Below are positions 20,435 to 31,499 of a stretch of DNA of 64,000 nucleotides, one piece after another (the first letter of the stretch is position 1; the number at the start of each line of letters is the position of its first letter). The position numbers and the translations under genes were made by a program. Source of the DNA: Eustoma russellianum (lineage: Eukaryota; Streptophyta; Magnoliopsida; Gentianales; Gentianaceae). Location of the stretch: positions 5,134,981 to 5,198,980 of the forward strand of contig AP025055.1 in NCBI GenBank assembly GCA_036186865.1, given 5' to 3'. Under the pieces are notes generated by a model. It had not been told where the DNA came from, searched no databases, and worked only from the letters and a program-made list of their open reading frames with translations.

Positions 20435-22299
20435 ATGGATCCCTTTGTTTTTGATGATGCTAGTTCCCCTAGTGGTGATGCCTCAAGAAGAAGAAGGCAA
20501 GAGACACTTCTCCCTTCTATTTCAAGTGTCCATGTCAAAGTTCCTATGTTTGATCCTCTCAACTACCCACTATGGAAATCAAACATGGAAACATACTTAC
20601 GTTCGTGTGGGTACAGAATATGGAGAGAGGTATCAAAAGGCTCCATCATACCTTTTGATATTGATGGTCCTACTCCTGAAGAGGAGTTACAGTTTGCCAT
20701 AAATAGCAAAGCTCTTGCTATTTTGAATAGCTCTCTTACTCCAAATAAGAGAGCTCAGATTCAAGGAGTCCAATCCGCTCATGAGGCTTGGACAAAGCTA
20801 GAGATGATCCATGAAGGAACATCTCAAGTAAGGAAGGCAAAGAGGAGGCAGTTGATTAAACAATTTTACAACTTTACTGTCCCCAAAGGTGAAAAGATAG
20901 AAGAGTCCATTCAAAGATTCACCAAGCTTGTCAACCTTTTCACTGCGGTTGGAAAGAAAATAGAACAAGAGGATCTCAACCATTGCTTCCTAAACAGCTT
21001 AGGAAGAGAATGAAACGCAAAGGTTACGGCCATTGAGGAGTCCAAGGATTTGGAAACCATCACCTTGGATGAGCTATATGGGAATCTCATCACTTATGAG
21101 ATTCATCTTGATGCTTAAGAAAAGAACGACCCCATCCGCCACTCTACAAAGCTCTTGCATGCGAGTCGGAGGACTCAGACGATGAAGTCGGACTTCTTGT
21201 TAGAAGATTCCGACGTTTTGCTAGAAAGAATGAGGATGAAGCTAAAAGGTTCATCAAGGATAAATTCTCCTAGGACAAGGGGAAAGACTAAGACAATAAA
21301 TGCTATAAATGTGGGAAGTTTGGTCACTTCATGAAGGATTGCCGGGTGAAGGAGCCGCAACTCAAGGATAAGAAGGCCATCTACCAAAGGAAGAAGGCCT
21401 TACAAGCGGAAGTAGCCCATTAGGAGAGCATTCTTTCTGGGTCCGAGAGCGACAATGGCGACCATGATGACCTTGCTCTCACGGGCGTTAATCATGATGA
21501 TCTCGACAATGAGTTCTTTGCACTCATGGCCATTAATGATGTCATGGAGGTATGCAATATTTCATCTCACTATAGATTAATTGATGAAAGAGATGATTTA
21601 GTGCAGGAAAATGACATCTTAGATTTAAAATACAAACGTGTCAAAAAGGAATTTAGAGCATGCTTAAATGAATATAATGACACGTTAGAAGATCACATTG
21701 CATTACAACTTGAGCATGACATATTTTTGACCAGGCATGTGATTGCACTACAAGAGAAACATGATTTGATGAAATCATGTGCTCAAGCTCTTGATGAAAA
21801 GAAAATTGATTCAAGGGTAAGTGCTACAAAAGTAGAGGTTGTTAAGGATGCATCTAGGCCAATCATGAAAGCTAAAATCAAGCCCAGCACCATGTATTCA
21901 TCTAAGAAGGGAAAACCAAAGGAACAAGCACAAGTTGTCAAGGAGTCTAAAACCTCCTTGAAGAAACAACGGCACATGCCTAAAGCAAAGGAAAATGCAC
22001 CAAAGGTGGCACCACCTTTGGTTCAAGTCGTGAAACAAAAACCTTCTTCGATTCCAAAGAAGGTTGTTCCTAAAAAAGAATCACGAAATGTGCCAACACA
22101 CAAACATGTGCACAAGCATGCACAATCTCACAAACATACTCTTACATGTTTTTATTGCAATAGGAAAGGTCATGTAGAAAGAGTATGTAGGGCTAAAAAT
22201 AATAAGAGTCTTGCGTGGGTGCCGAAAGGCGAAATGAAGGTAACTAACCTTCAAGACCCAAAACAAAAAGGGTACCAACTTCATATGGTTCATTTGTAG
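20435..22299 (+). pseudogene. SIRE gag with two zinc knuckles
   Basis: The ATG at 20435 gives MDPFVFDDASSPSGDAS. A UBN2-type gag domain covers roughly codons 30-190 (FDPLNYPLWKSNMETYL, MIHEGTSQVRKAK). A Trp codon has become TGA at 21011, and further stops or frameshifts occur to about 21420. The C-terminal third is open from 21526. CX2CX4HX4C knuckles lie at 21301-21342 (CYKCGKFGHFMKDC) and 22147-22188 (CFYCNRKGHVERVC), separated by a charged, probably coiled-coil stretch (LIDERDDLVQENDILDLKYK). Gag forms the virus-like particle and binds element RNA. Confidence 0.85.
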
Positions 22300-22329
22300 G
22301 CCCTAGCACTCAATAGAGAAAGCGAAGAC

Positions 22330-25300
22330 AAGGAGGTCAAATGGGTCGTGGACAGTGGGTGTTCCAACCATATGACGGGAGACAAAAGTCTCTTCCATAG
22401 ACTCACTATGCAAGATGGAGGAGTTGTCCACTTTGGAGGTAGCAAAGGACAAATTAAAGGACATGGTATTGTAGGTAACGATTCCTTCTCTCTTAGTGAT
22501 GTCTTATATGTTGTAGGTCTAAAGTTTAAATTGATAAGTGTCAGTCAACTATGTGATGCTAATTTTGAGGTAACGTTTTCGAAAACAAAGTTTGTTGTGG
22601 AAAAGGTAATGATATCTTATTTGAGGCTTTGCGTTTCAAAAATGTGTACAAACTTAGCATCAATGATTTGGTTTCTCAAAATGTATCTTGCTTAGTTGCT
22701 AAGAATGATTTGACGCAACTATGGCCTAGACGTCTCGGACATGTATGTTTTAAAACATTGAAATTTATTTGTGAAAATAATAAAGTCCGAGGCCTTCCAA
22801 AAATGAGTTTCGAAAACCATGACTTATGTGACACTTGTCAAAAGGCGAAGCTTGTGAAAACAAGATTCAAAACCAAGACAAATATATCCACCTCCAAACC
22901 CCTACAATTGCTTCATATGGATTTGTATGGGGATTTTGGAACAAAAAGTTTGGGTGGTAAACATTATACCTTCGTGGTAGTAGATAACTATACTCGTTAT
23001 ACATGGGTGATGTTTCTAGCTAAGAAAAATGATGCATGTATTGAGTTTATGAATTTAAGTAGACGATTGGAAAATCATGTGGGTGAAACCATTAAGACCA
23101 TCCGTAGTGATCGTGGTGGTGAGTTTGATGGTGATTTCGAAAGGTTTTGTATATCCAAAAGATACTCACATGACCTTTCGGCACCTAGAACTCCACAACA
23201 AAATGGTGTGGCCGAACGAAAGAATAGAACTCTACAAAAAATGTGTAGAGAAATGTTGAATGAGTTCGGTTTGCCCAAATATTTTTGGGCCGAAGCGGTA
23301 AATGCCGCTTGCCATGTGATCAATCGTGTATATTTCAGACCATACCTAAATGTGACACCTTATGAGCTTTGGAATGGAAGAGTTCCCAACATTGGGTATT
23401 TCAAAGTTTTGGTTGCAAGTGTTTCATACTTAATACCAAGGATACTTTGGATAAACTTGACCTCAAAGCGGATGAAGGTATCTTTTTAGGTCATGCCTCA
23501 AATAGTAAGGAATTTCGTGTTTTCAAAAAAAGGAGTCAAAAGTTGGAAGAATCAATCCATGTTAAGTTTAATGTGTCACTTAGTGACGAACCTAAACTTA
23601 ATGAGCATTGTGAAGAAAATGAAGATGTGACTCCTCAAGAAGAAATTCTTGAGGATATTCCTATGGTTGCTCATCAACAAGAGATTGTTGATGATCCTCC
23701 AAATAGAAACATCTTCATTGACTTGAGAGTTGAACCTATTGAAGGTACTCCTCCACCTTGTGTGCATGAACTTAGTGAGTCAAATAGAAATATTTTTCAT
23801 ACTCATGTTGATACACAAAATGTAGAAAATGCATCACATTTTCCGGAAGATGAGATTAATGTGAATGATGAAGGTTCATCACTTCTGGAACATGATCTTG
23901 AGGAAGTTGGAGGAGATGTCTTCAATCTTCCTAGATCATTTAAGCACAAAAGTTCTCACCTGCCCGAGTTGGTCATAGGTGATTTAAATAGGGGTATCAC
24001 CACACGAAGGCAATATAGAGAGGATGCATTTGTCTCTCTTATAGAGCCTAAAAATGTTAAAGATGCACTTCTTGATGAAAATTGGATCTTGGCTATGCAA
24101 GAAGAATTAAACCAATTTGAAAGAAGTGATGTTTGGGAGTTAGTGCCCAAACCACACGATCATCCTATTATTGGTACGAAATGGTTATTTCGTAACAAGA
24201 TGGATGATCAAGGTAATGTCACTAGAAACAAGGCTATGTTAGTTGCTCAAGGATACCGTCAAGAAGAAGGTATCGATTTTGATGAGACATTTGCACTCGT
24301 AGCACGGCTTGAAGCTATTAGGATGTTATTAGCATATGCTTGTTATAAGGATTTTAAACTTAACAAATGGATATTAAATCCGCTTTCTTGAATGGTGTTA
24401 TTCAAGAAGAAGTGTATGTTGCACAACCTCCTGGGTTTGAATGTCATGATTCACCACATCATGTATTCAAACTTAAAAAGGCTCTTTATGGCCTCAAACA
24501 AGCTCCAAGAGCTTGGTACGAGAGGTTAAGTACTTTTCTTCTTAATAATGGTTTTTCAAGAGGTAAAGTTGACACTACTTTGTTCATAAAAGAACAAGGT
24601 AGAAATTAATTAATTGTTCAAGTATATGTTGATGATATTATTTTTGGTGCTACTAACAATTGTCTTTGTGAGCAATTTGCTAGTCTTATGCAGGGTGAGT
24701 TCGAGATGAGCATGATGGGAGCACTAAACTATTTCCTTGGGTTACAAATCAAGCAAACTGAAGATGGGGCGTGTACATTTCCCAAACCAAATACACAAAG
24801 GATTTGCTCAAAAAATACAATTTTGGTGAAGGAAGAGAAGTAAACACACCTATGAGCACAAGTGTCAAGCTTGACAAGGATGAAAAAGGAAAGCATGTCG
24901 AGGTAACCTTGTATCGTGGCATTATAGGTAGTCTACTTTATTTGACGGCTAGTAGACCCGGTATCTTACATGCAATGTGCTTATGTGCTAGATTTCAAAG
25001 TGATCCTAGGGAGATGCATCTAATTGCGGTAAAACGCATTCTTAGATACCTTATATGCACTTTGAAATTTGGGTTATTTTATCCTAAAAATGCATGTTTT
25101 GATTTAAGAGGATATTGTGACTCCGATTATGCGGGGAGTCTTGTTGATAGGAAGAGCACCTCCGGAACTTGTCAGTTTCTTGGAGATTGTCTCGTTTCTT
25201 GGTTTTCTAAGAAACAAAACAGTGTGTCTCTTTCTACGGCAGAATCCGAATATGTGTCGGCCACCTTGTGTTGTGCACAATTGTTATGGATGTCAAACAC

Positions 25301-25466
25301 TTTAAATGATTATAACATTCACTTCTCCAAGGTGCCAATTTTGTGCGATAACACGTCTGCTATCTATATTGCACAAAATCCGGTCCAACATAGTCAGACT
25401 AAGCACATTGAAGTGAGATATCATTTCATCCAGGATTGTGTACAAAAGGATTTGGTTAGTGTATAA
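22330..25466 (+). pseudogene. SIRE pol: protease, integrase, RT, RNase H
   Basis: Protease has the active-site DSG at 22351 (VDSGCSNHMTG). Integrase has the zinc site (CDTCQKAK), then HMDLYG near 22914, SDRGGEF near 23107 and PQQNGVAERKN near 23195, supplying the D, D and E residues. RT has KWLFRNK, MDIKSAFLNG at 24367, LYGLKQAPRAWY and YVDD at 24624-24635. RNase H runs to 25466 (YCDSDYAGS, STAESEY, HSQTKHIEV). Frame breaks lie near 22615, 23430 and 24365, with a TAA just before the YVDD block and another break near 24770. These are few lesions for 3.1 kb. Confidence 0.92.
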
Positions 25467-25619
25467 TTTGTTCCTACACAAGACTAATTGGCAGACATAT
25501 TCACAAAACCTCTATCTAGTGATGTATTTGCATATATAAGAAGTAGGTTGGGGTTGCTCAACATGGGTTGACAAATACCCATCTTGAGTTGTGAGTAAGA
25601 AAATTTTCAAAATTTTCAA

Positions 25620-25869
25620 GGTGAGTATACATAAGGCGCTTCATCAAGTTACTTCAGGTGTTCGATGTCACATCAAGTGCCTGATGTTAAGGGTGTCACT
25701 CGTTCGAAGTGACATCAGGTGCTTTATGTCATTTATCACAAGCATTCAAAGTCAGATTAAGCGCTTCATCTGAATGAGTTCACTTGTTCGAAGTGACATT
25801 AAGCGCTCAATCTGCTTTTCCACAACCGTGCGAAGTGACTTCAAGCGCTTCATCTTAATTTATGAAGTC
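25620..25869 (+). repeat. Second hairpin-type repeat array, upstream of env-like ORF
   Basis: Five or more diverged units in the internal region resemble the LTR array: GTTCGAAGTGACATTAAGCG, AAGCGCTTCATCTGAATG and AAGTGACTTCAAGCGCTTC. The shared parts are TTCGAA, GTGACATTA and GCGCTTCAT. The array ends in the assembly gap at 25870, so its full length is unknown. Confidence 0.65.
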
Positions 25870-25879
25870 NNNNNNNNNN
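25870..25879. other. Assembly gap (10 N)
   Basis: Ten N bases lie between the internal repeat array and the env-like region. The true length of missing sequence cannot be judged. Repeats on the left side may have caused the gap. Confidence 0.95.
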
Positions 25880-26139
25880 CCTCTCTCCCACATCTTCCCA
25901 CGTTTTCCCACCTTTTCCACTTCCCAACATCAAATCTCTTCTTCTTCTCCTTCAACCCTTCATCTTCCTCCACTACTTTCTCTCTCTCTCTCTCCTATTA
26001 TCCTCCATTATCACCATAAAACCCCTTCATCTTCTATTTCCTCACTATAAATTCTATTCTTACATTCTTCTCTCCTTACTCTGCTCACCTTATTTTTTTT
26101 GGCTTTCCTCTTTTCCAGCCTTCAATCAAACCATTTTCA

Positions 26140-27489
26140 ATGGCATCCGTAGGTCTTTCTAAACGTCCCCGTACCCAAAAGCGAAAACAAATTGCGAGAT
26201 TTGTTGAACCGCAAGAACTCATTTCCATCCGCGAAGGGCAATCCAAGCTAAATTTTTCGTGGATGAAAAAAACTAGATACTGATGTGACAAAACCACCTC
26301 CTCACATGGCCAAAGGCGTCCATTTGTCTACCCACTCCCATCTCTTGTTTCAAGAATGGATCTTCAGTAAGAGACCAGTGGTGCCTCTTAAACTTGTTCG
26401 GATTACCGACTTTACTGCGAATCATAACATTCATCAGGTCATCTCCCTGCTGGATCATCAAGACTGGATGCCTCTCTGGTCTCGAGATGATATGATGAAC
26501 AACTCTCGCGATCACGCCATGCTCTTTTACGCAAACATGTGGATAACTCCACAATCAGAGTCCCAGCCATTTTCTCTTAATACTGTTGTTGCTGGTACAC
26601 CCCTCAGTTTTTCTATCCAAGAAATATGTGATGTTCTTGGAGTCAGAAATGAGGGACTGTCGGATTTCTCTGTCTTTGACTGGAGCAGCAAGTATGGTGT
26701 TCGTGAGCAGGACGTAAAGTTCGATCTAGGGTATCTTCCTTCCAAGAAGACTCAGAACATGACTCTGGTGGACCGCATTTTGCTGGCTGTAGTCACTTAC
26801 TGTATAAATGGTAAGCCAACTAGAAATCCAAGCAACACGGATTTCTATGTTGCTTATCGTATCAAACACCAGACTCAGCTTAACTTCGCATGGATTCTTG
26901 TTGAAGTCATGATGGCAGCACTACGGAAAGGTTCAAAAGCCTTGCCTTTTGCAAACATTGTCACTATTTTGATGAAGTACAAGGGTATTGATATATCCGA
27001 TGGTGATTTGACAATGGTGGCCAAGACTGACTTCTACGACAACTACAACATTGCCCAAGACATAGACTCTCAGAAACGCAAAGCCACTACCATTCCTGAT
27101 GTTGCTGATGAGGTTGATGAAGGACCTCAAGAAGATACAGGTGGTAGCAATTCATCTGAGTTGCTATCACGAATAGCCTCTCTTGAACGGACTGTTCAAC
27201 AGTTGCATCTTCGTGATGCCGAGCATGAAGCTCGGCATGTGCGAAATGAACTTCGCATGAATGCATTTAAAAATGCATTCATGCTGATCAGTCCGTGGGC
27301 TCTTCCACCTAATTTTGATGATTTAGGGGGAGAAAGTGGTGGTGGTGGTGGTGATGATGGTGCAGGCGCTCTGGCAATGTCGAAGGGTCCATAGGCATGG
27401 GCGGCTTCGCTGATTTTGCCACTAGTGGTAGTTTTGGTTTCAGTGGACTCACGCCTCCACGAGGAGGTGCTAGTGGTGATAACATGTAA
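26140..27489 (+). pseudogene. SIRE third ORF, env-like / plant transposon protein
   Basis: The ATG at 26140 starts a basic N-terminus (MASVGLSKRPRTQKRK). The frame stops at 26281, and one frame over it is open to 27394 (about 369 codons). A second shift near 27380 would continue to a Gly-rich end (GGFADFATSGSFGFSG) at 27489. It resembles the putative plant transposon protein found after pol in SIRE elements, often called env-like. Around 27155-27280 it has a heptad-type segment (LLSRIASLERTVQQLHL). I see no signal peptide or transmembrane stretch, so an envelope role is not supported by this sequence. Confidence 0.75.
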
Positions 27490-27697
27490 TTTTTTTTGTT
27501 GTTGTTGCTATGTGAAAATTTCATTTCTTTTGCAAGAAAATTTGACTTGGTATTTTACTAATTTTCAAATGATGTTGTTCAGTTAATTGCATCGTCACTT
27601 TATTCTTTCCAAGTTATTTTTTTTTCTTGCAGCAAGTGAGGGGGAGCATAAGTTAAGGGGGAGCTAACTTTAAAAAGTTGCATGTTGTGAAATCATC

Positions 27698-27711
27698 AAA
27701 AAGAGGGAGAA
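27698..27711 (+). other. Polypurine tract of the SIRE element
   Basis: AAAAAGAGGGAGAA directly abuts the TGTTAAAAC start of the 3' LTR and would prime plus-strand synthesis. Extra GGGGGAGC runs lie upstream at 27639 and 27658. Confidence 0.88.
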
Positions 27712-29206
27712 TGTTAAAACAAAGTTTAAGTTTTGATGATTTGCACAAGTTTGTACTTCGAACGATGGATTAGGCGCCTTATGTGATGTGGTTGGAAGTC
27801 GGTATACTTCGAACGCTTACATTAGGCGCTTCATGTGCCTTGGTGAATTCCAGTACACTTTGAACGCCTACATTAGGCGCTTCATATGAAGTGTATGAAA
27901 GCCCGTACACTTCGAACGCCTACATTAGGCGCTTCATGTGAAGTGTGTGGAAGCCCGAACACTTCGAACGCCTACATTAGGCGCCTCATGTGTTCTGGGT
28001 AAAAGGGCAGTACACTTTGAACGCCTACGTTAGGCGCTTCATGTGTACCATCAAGTCAAAAGTACCTTTCCCCCCCCAAAATGGGCACGTACACCAAGTC
28101 TTTCTGAGAAATGTCAGAATTAGTTCGAACAAGCATGAAGGCTGACATTAGGCGCTTCATGTGACTTCGAACGCCTTTAGTTGCCCACATAAGGCGCTTT
28201 ATGTGACTTCGAACGCTTGTTCTTTTTCACATAAAGCGCTCCATATCACATTGAACACATGTGTTATAAACACTTTAGGCGCTTCATGTGACCAACGTTA
28301 CAAAGGTCTTATGCTTCACTTTCTAACACCATTTGACTCTTTGTACCCTCCTCTTTTAGTGTTATTTTCACATGTTCTCTTTCATTCCTGAAGAAGTCAG
28401 GTTTCCTCATTTGGCTTCCATTTTGAAACCTCTCCAAATATGTTGCTACATGCCAAGAGGAGTTTTCCAATGAAAAGGACACACCAACACAAAATGCCAA
28501 AACCCATTATTGGCTCTGCAAGGGTTCAAACGGGAAGATTTTCTGAAGATTGATAAAAGAAGGGTTTTCTTCTCTTCTTCAATAACTTTCTACCATTATT
28601 CAAGCTCTCAAATTTCTCTCAAGTTTCAAGCTCTCAAAATAGTGTAATCTTGTACATTTTACTTTATTGTTGAGAGTTGTTTGTAAAGGAAGAAGAGTCT
28701 TCTTCTTAGTGAGTGAAGATTGTGAGAGGCTGTGTAGATTGTTGGTCAAGAAGCAAGGGTGCTTCTTGTTTTGAGTTTTCTAGACTTTGAAGGGTTAGTT
28801 GATAGTGTTGTGGTGCACTATTCTCCCTACAAGATTTCTTTGAGGGCAAAGAAGATTTTTGGAGGCTAGACTTCAAAGGGTTAGAATTCTCGGTTGTGGC
28901 CTAGGCGTGTGGCCTAGTTTTCCAACTTGTTGGATTTTGTGATTGTTGTTTCCCCTATAGAAATAACAATCCCCTTTTCAAAATCCTTCTTGTGAAAAAT
29001 CAAGAAGGTAGAGGAGTAGAGTCATTTGACTTGAACCTCTATACATCCTTGTGTTCTTTACCTTTCTGCAAAAGTTTATTCTTCTTAAAGAACACATCCA
29101 AGTATTGGTTGCATTCAAAACGAAAAATATCTAGAAAATATCCATACTTGGTGAACACACTATTCAACTCCTCCTCCCCTTCTAGTGTGTTCTAAGAAAC
29201 CTAACA
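27712..29206 (+). repeat. 3' LTR of the SIRE element
   Basis: It begins TGTTAAAAC and ends CCTAACA, and carries the hairpin array at 27756-28292. Differences from the 5' LTR are mostly transitions, several of them at CpG within the TTCGAACG and GGCG repeat cores. Confidence 0.93.
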
Positions 29207-29545
29207 TTTCTTCCAGTGTGATATGGAATGAAGCAAATTAATACGTATTAGTGTTGAGACGTCTATGAACAGTTAACGCGAAGAGAGATCTTTTATATCT
29301 TTAAATGATGTCAAATCGAAACAAATGACATGATCATATAAAATGTAACACAAGGTAACAGAAAATTATACAGAACCTCCTCTCCCGATAATCTCATCCT
29401 CTTTGAGAATTTGATTTATTTTTAATTCTAGAAATATTATATTTAATTCTAGAAATAGTATAATACTCATGGCTCAAAGCCCCTCCACTCTCTCAGAATA
29501 TTTATATGAAAATTATTGCAACGTGTAAAATTTTGAAGTATCATG
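29207..29545. repeat. Right part of duplicated segment A (TSD TTTCT and 3' flank)
   Basis: It starts with the right-hand TTTCT duplication and continues the flank broken by the SIRE insertion. It matches 49591-49995 of segment B (GTGTGATATGGAATGAAGC against GTGTGTCATGAAATGAAGC). It ends at the next copia element. No gene is seen. Confidence 0.8.
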
Positions 29546-30196
29546 TGTTGGAAAAGTACGTCTAAAGTATTTTAAAATTTGCTCCAAACTTATATAAAAA
29601 CATGTAAGATGTTGTTTAGAAGATTTAAAGATGATTTGAACACTTTGGACTTGTAAGAAATCACTTGGATCGATCCATGTGTAAGTTGTATCGAACCAAG
29701 AAAGCTAGAATGAAGTTGAATGTTCTGTTGGATATAGATCGATGTGGTATGGATGCAAAAGTTGGAAGCTCTCTGTCCAACATAAATCGCTCACATGGAT
29801 CGATGGATGTGACATTGATCGATACATCGATTGGTCGATGTTGCCTGGGTGCAAAGTTGGAGCTCTCTGTCCAGCATCGATCGATAAATAGTAGGTCTTG
29901 CAATCTTAAAATATAGATATCTTTTGCGAAGTTTGAAAAATTCCAGCAATCTTATCCTCCTACTCTCTCTACCTCTCCTCCATTATCAAACACTTCTCTT
30001 GTGCAAATTCATCTTCTTCTCATAGAGCAAACGAAAGGAAGAAGCCATTATATCGTGGGAGACTTGCACCGTGTAGTTCACCCCGCTCGTGGTGGAGGCA
30101 TTTTAGCCTTAAGGACAGCAACTCACGTTGTGTCTCGGCTTTCTTATTATCATCGTTTCTTCTATTTGGCATCTATATTCCTTCACAATTCCAACA
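29546..30196 (+). repeat. Putative 5' LTR with TGTTGGAA/TTCCAACA ends
   Basis: The 651-bp stretch starts TGTTGGAA and ends TTCCAACA, a perfect 8-bp terminal inverted repeat, and gag begins 53 bases later. No initiator-Met primer site follows, and there is no 3' LTR to compare, so the call is tentative. Between 29665 and 29895 the sequence is rich in GATCGAT and contains an imperfect repeat of TGCAAAGTTGGAGCTCTCTG. Confidence 0.55.
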
Positions 30197-30248
30197 ATCT
30201 TAATGCTAAAATCTCCTTTACGGCTATCAGACACCATGTTATTCCCGA

Positions 30249-31190
30249 TATGTCAAAGGTGAAACCTTTTGATGGCAAATTCTTCAAAAGGTGGTCGGCT
30301 AAAGTACTATTTTTCCTTCAGATGCTGTCTGTCTCCTACGTTCTCACCAAAGAGAAACCAAATGATGAAGAAGATGCACTCAAATTTGTAGCTAACAATA
30401 CAATCTGCAGGGGTCATATCATGCATTTCATATCAAACTTCCTATTTGACATTTATATCAAATTCTCTTCTGCAAGGGATATTTGGAAAGCACTTTAGAA
30501 CAAGTATGGTTCTGAAGATGTTGGAAAGAGAAAGTATGTGGTCAGTGAGTTTTTAAAGTTTCAAATGGTTGACCACATACCTATAAATGATCAAATCCAT
30601 CAATTCCAGCAATTGGTGGATAATCTCGAACAAAAAGGCATTAAGATAGATGAAACTTTCCAGGTTGCCTCCTTGTTGGAGAAATTAACTTCTTCTTGTA
30701 GCAAATACAAGAAGAGAGGTAAATATGATGACGCCAAAGTTAACATGGACGGTGTCATCAAACACATTCGAATTGAGAAAAACAACCGGCTAGAAGATGA
30801 AGATCGTGCTGAGAATCAATCTCAGGCCAACATTATGGAGCACAACTCAAAGGCAAAGAGACAAAAGGTCCAGAATGTCAAAGCACGTAGCAACAAAGGT
30901 AAAAATTTTGTGCAGTGACAAAAGAAACCAAAAGGAGTGTACTGGGCTTGTGGAAAGGCTGGACACAAAGCCTTCTTCTACAATAAAAGGAAGGGACAAA
31001 CAAGTGGTCAGGCAAATCTAATGGAGCATGATGATAGAGACAGAGTCAAAGAGGAGGTCATCGTTGCAGTCGTCGTAGACGAGGTAAACCTTGTTAGGGG
31101 TGCTACAGAATGGATGGTTGATACCGGAGCCACAAGACACATTGTTACCAACAAAGGTCTATTTCTTGATTTTTCAAGAAATAGATAGTG
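30249..31190 (+). pseudogene. Copia gag and protease
   Basis: The ATG at 30249 (MSKVKPFDGK) opens a UBN2-type gag domain (KFFKRWSAKVLFFLQML, FLKFQMVDH). A stop at 30496 and another at 30916 interrupt it. The zinc knuckle near 30945 is degenerate (ACGKAGHKAFFY, first and last cysteines lost). The protease motif VDTGATRHIVTN follows at about 31116, and the frame ends at 31186. A host role is not indicated. Confidence 0.8.
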
Positions 31191-31499
31191 CAGACCAGAT
31201 TTTTCTTGGGGATGCATGAAGAACCCGTATTCTTGGAAAGGGAAAAGAGCTCCTTAAGTTAACTTCTGAAAAAATGCTAGAGTTTAGTATTGTTCTCTAC
31301 GTTCCTATTATACATAGGAATTTGATTCCTGGAGCACTTCTAAACAAGGCCAATTTTTAAACTTGTTTTTGATTCTGACAAATTAGTGCATACTAGAAAT
31401 GAAGAATTCATCGGGAAGGGGTTTTGTAATGCTAGATTATTTGTACTCGATCCTACTTGTATTACTAATAAGAATACCTCTTCTTCTGTATACTTGATT

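Larger units (their letters stand above)
18882..29206 (+). mobile_element. Complete SIRE/Maximus-type Ty1/copia element
   Basis: This 10,325-bp element has LTRs of 1492 and 1495 bp, a perfect 5-bp target duplication, an initiator-Met tRNA primer site, gag with two zinc knuckles, protease, integrase, RT and RNase H in copia order, a third env-like ORF, and a polypurine tract abutting the 3' LTR. Long LTRs, two-knuckle gag and a downstream extra ORF are characteristic of the SIRE lineage. Every ORF is interrupted by stops or frameshifts, so it is not autonomous now. By eye the LTRs differ by a few percent, mostly transitions. Confidence 0.93.

Noticed and set aside
26285..27394. True viral envelope gene
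   Set aside because: No signal peptide, membrane anchor or fusion-type features are visible. It resembles the plant transposon protein that follows pol in SIRE elements.
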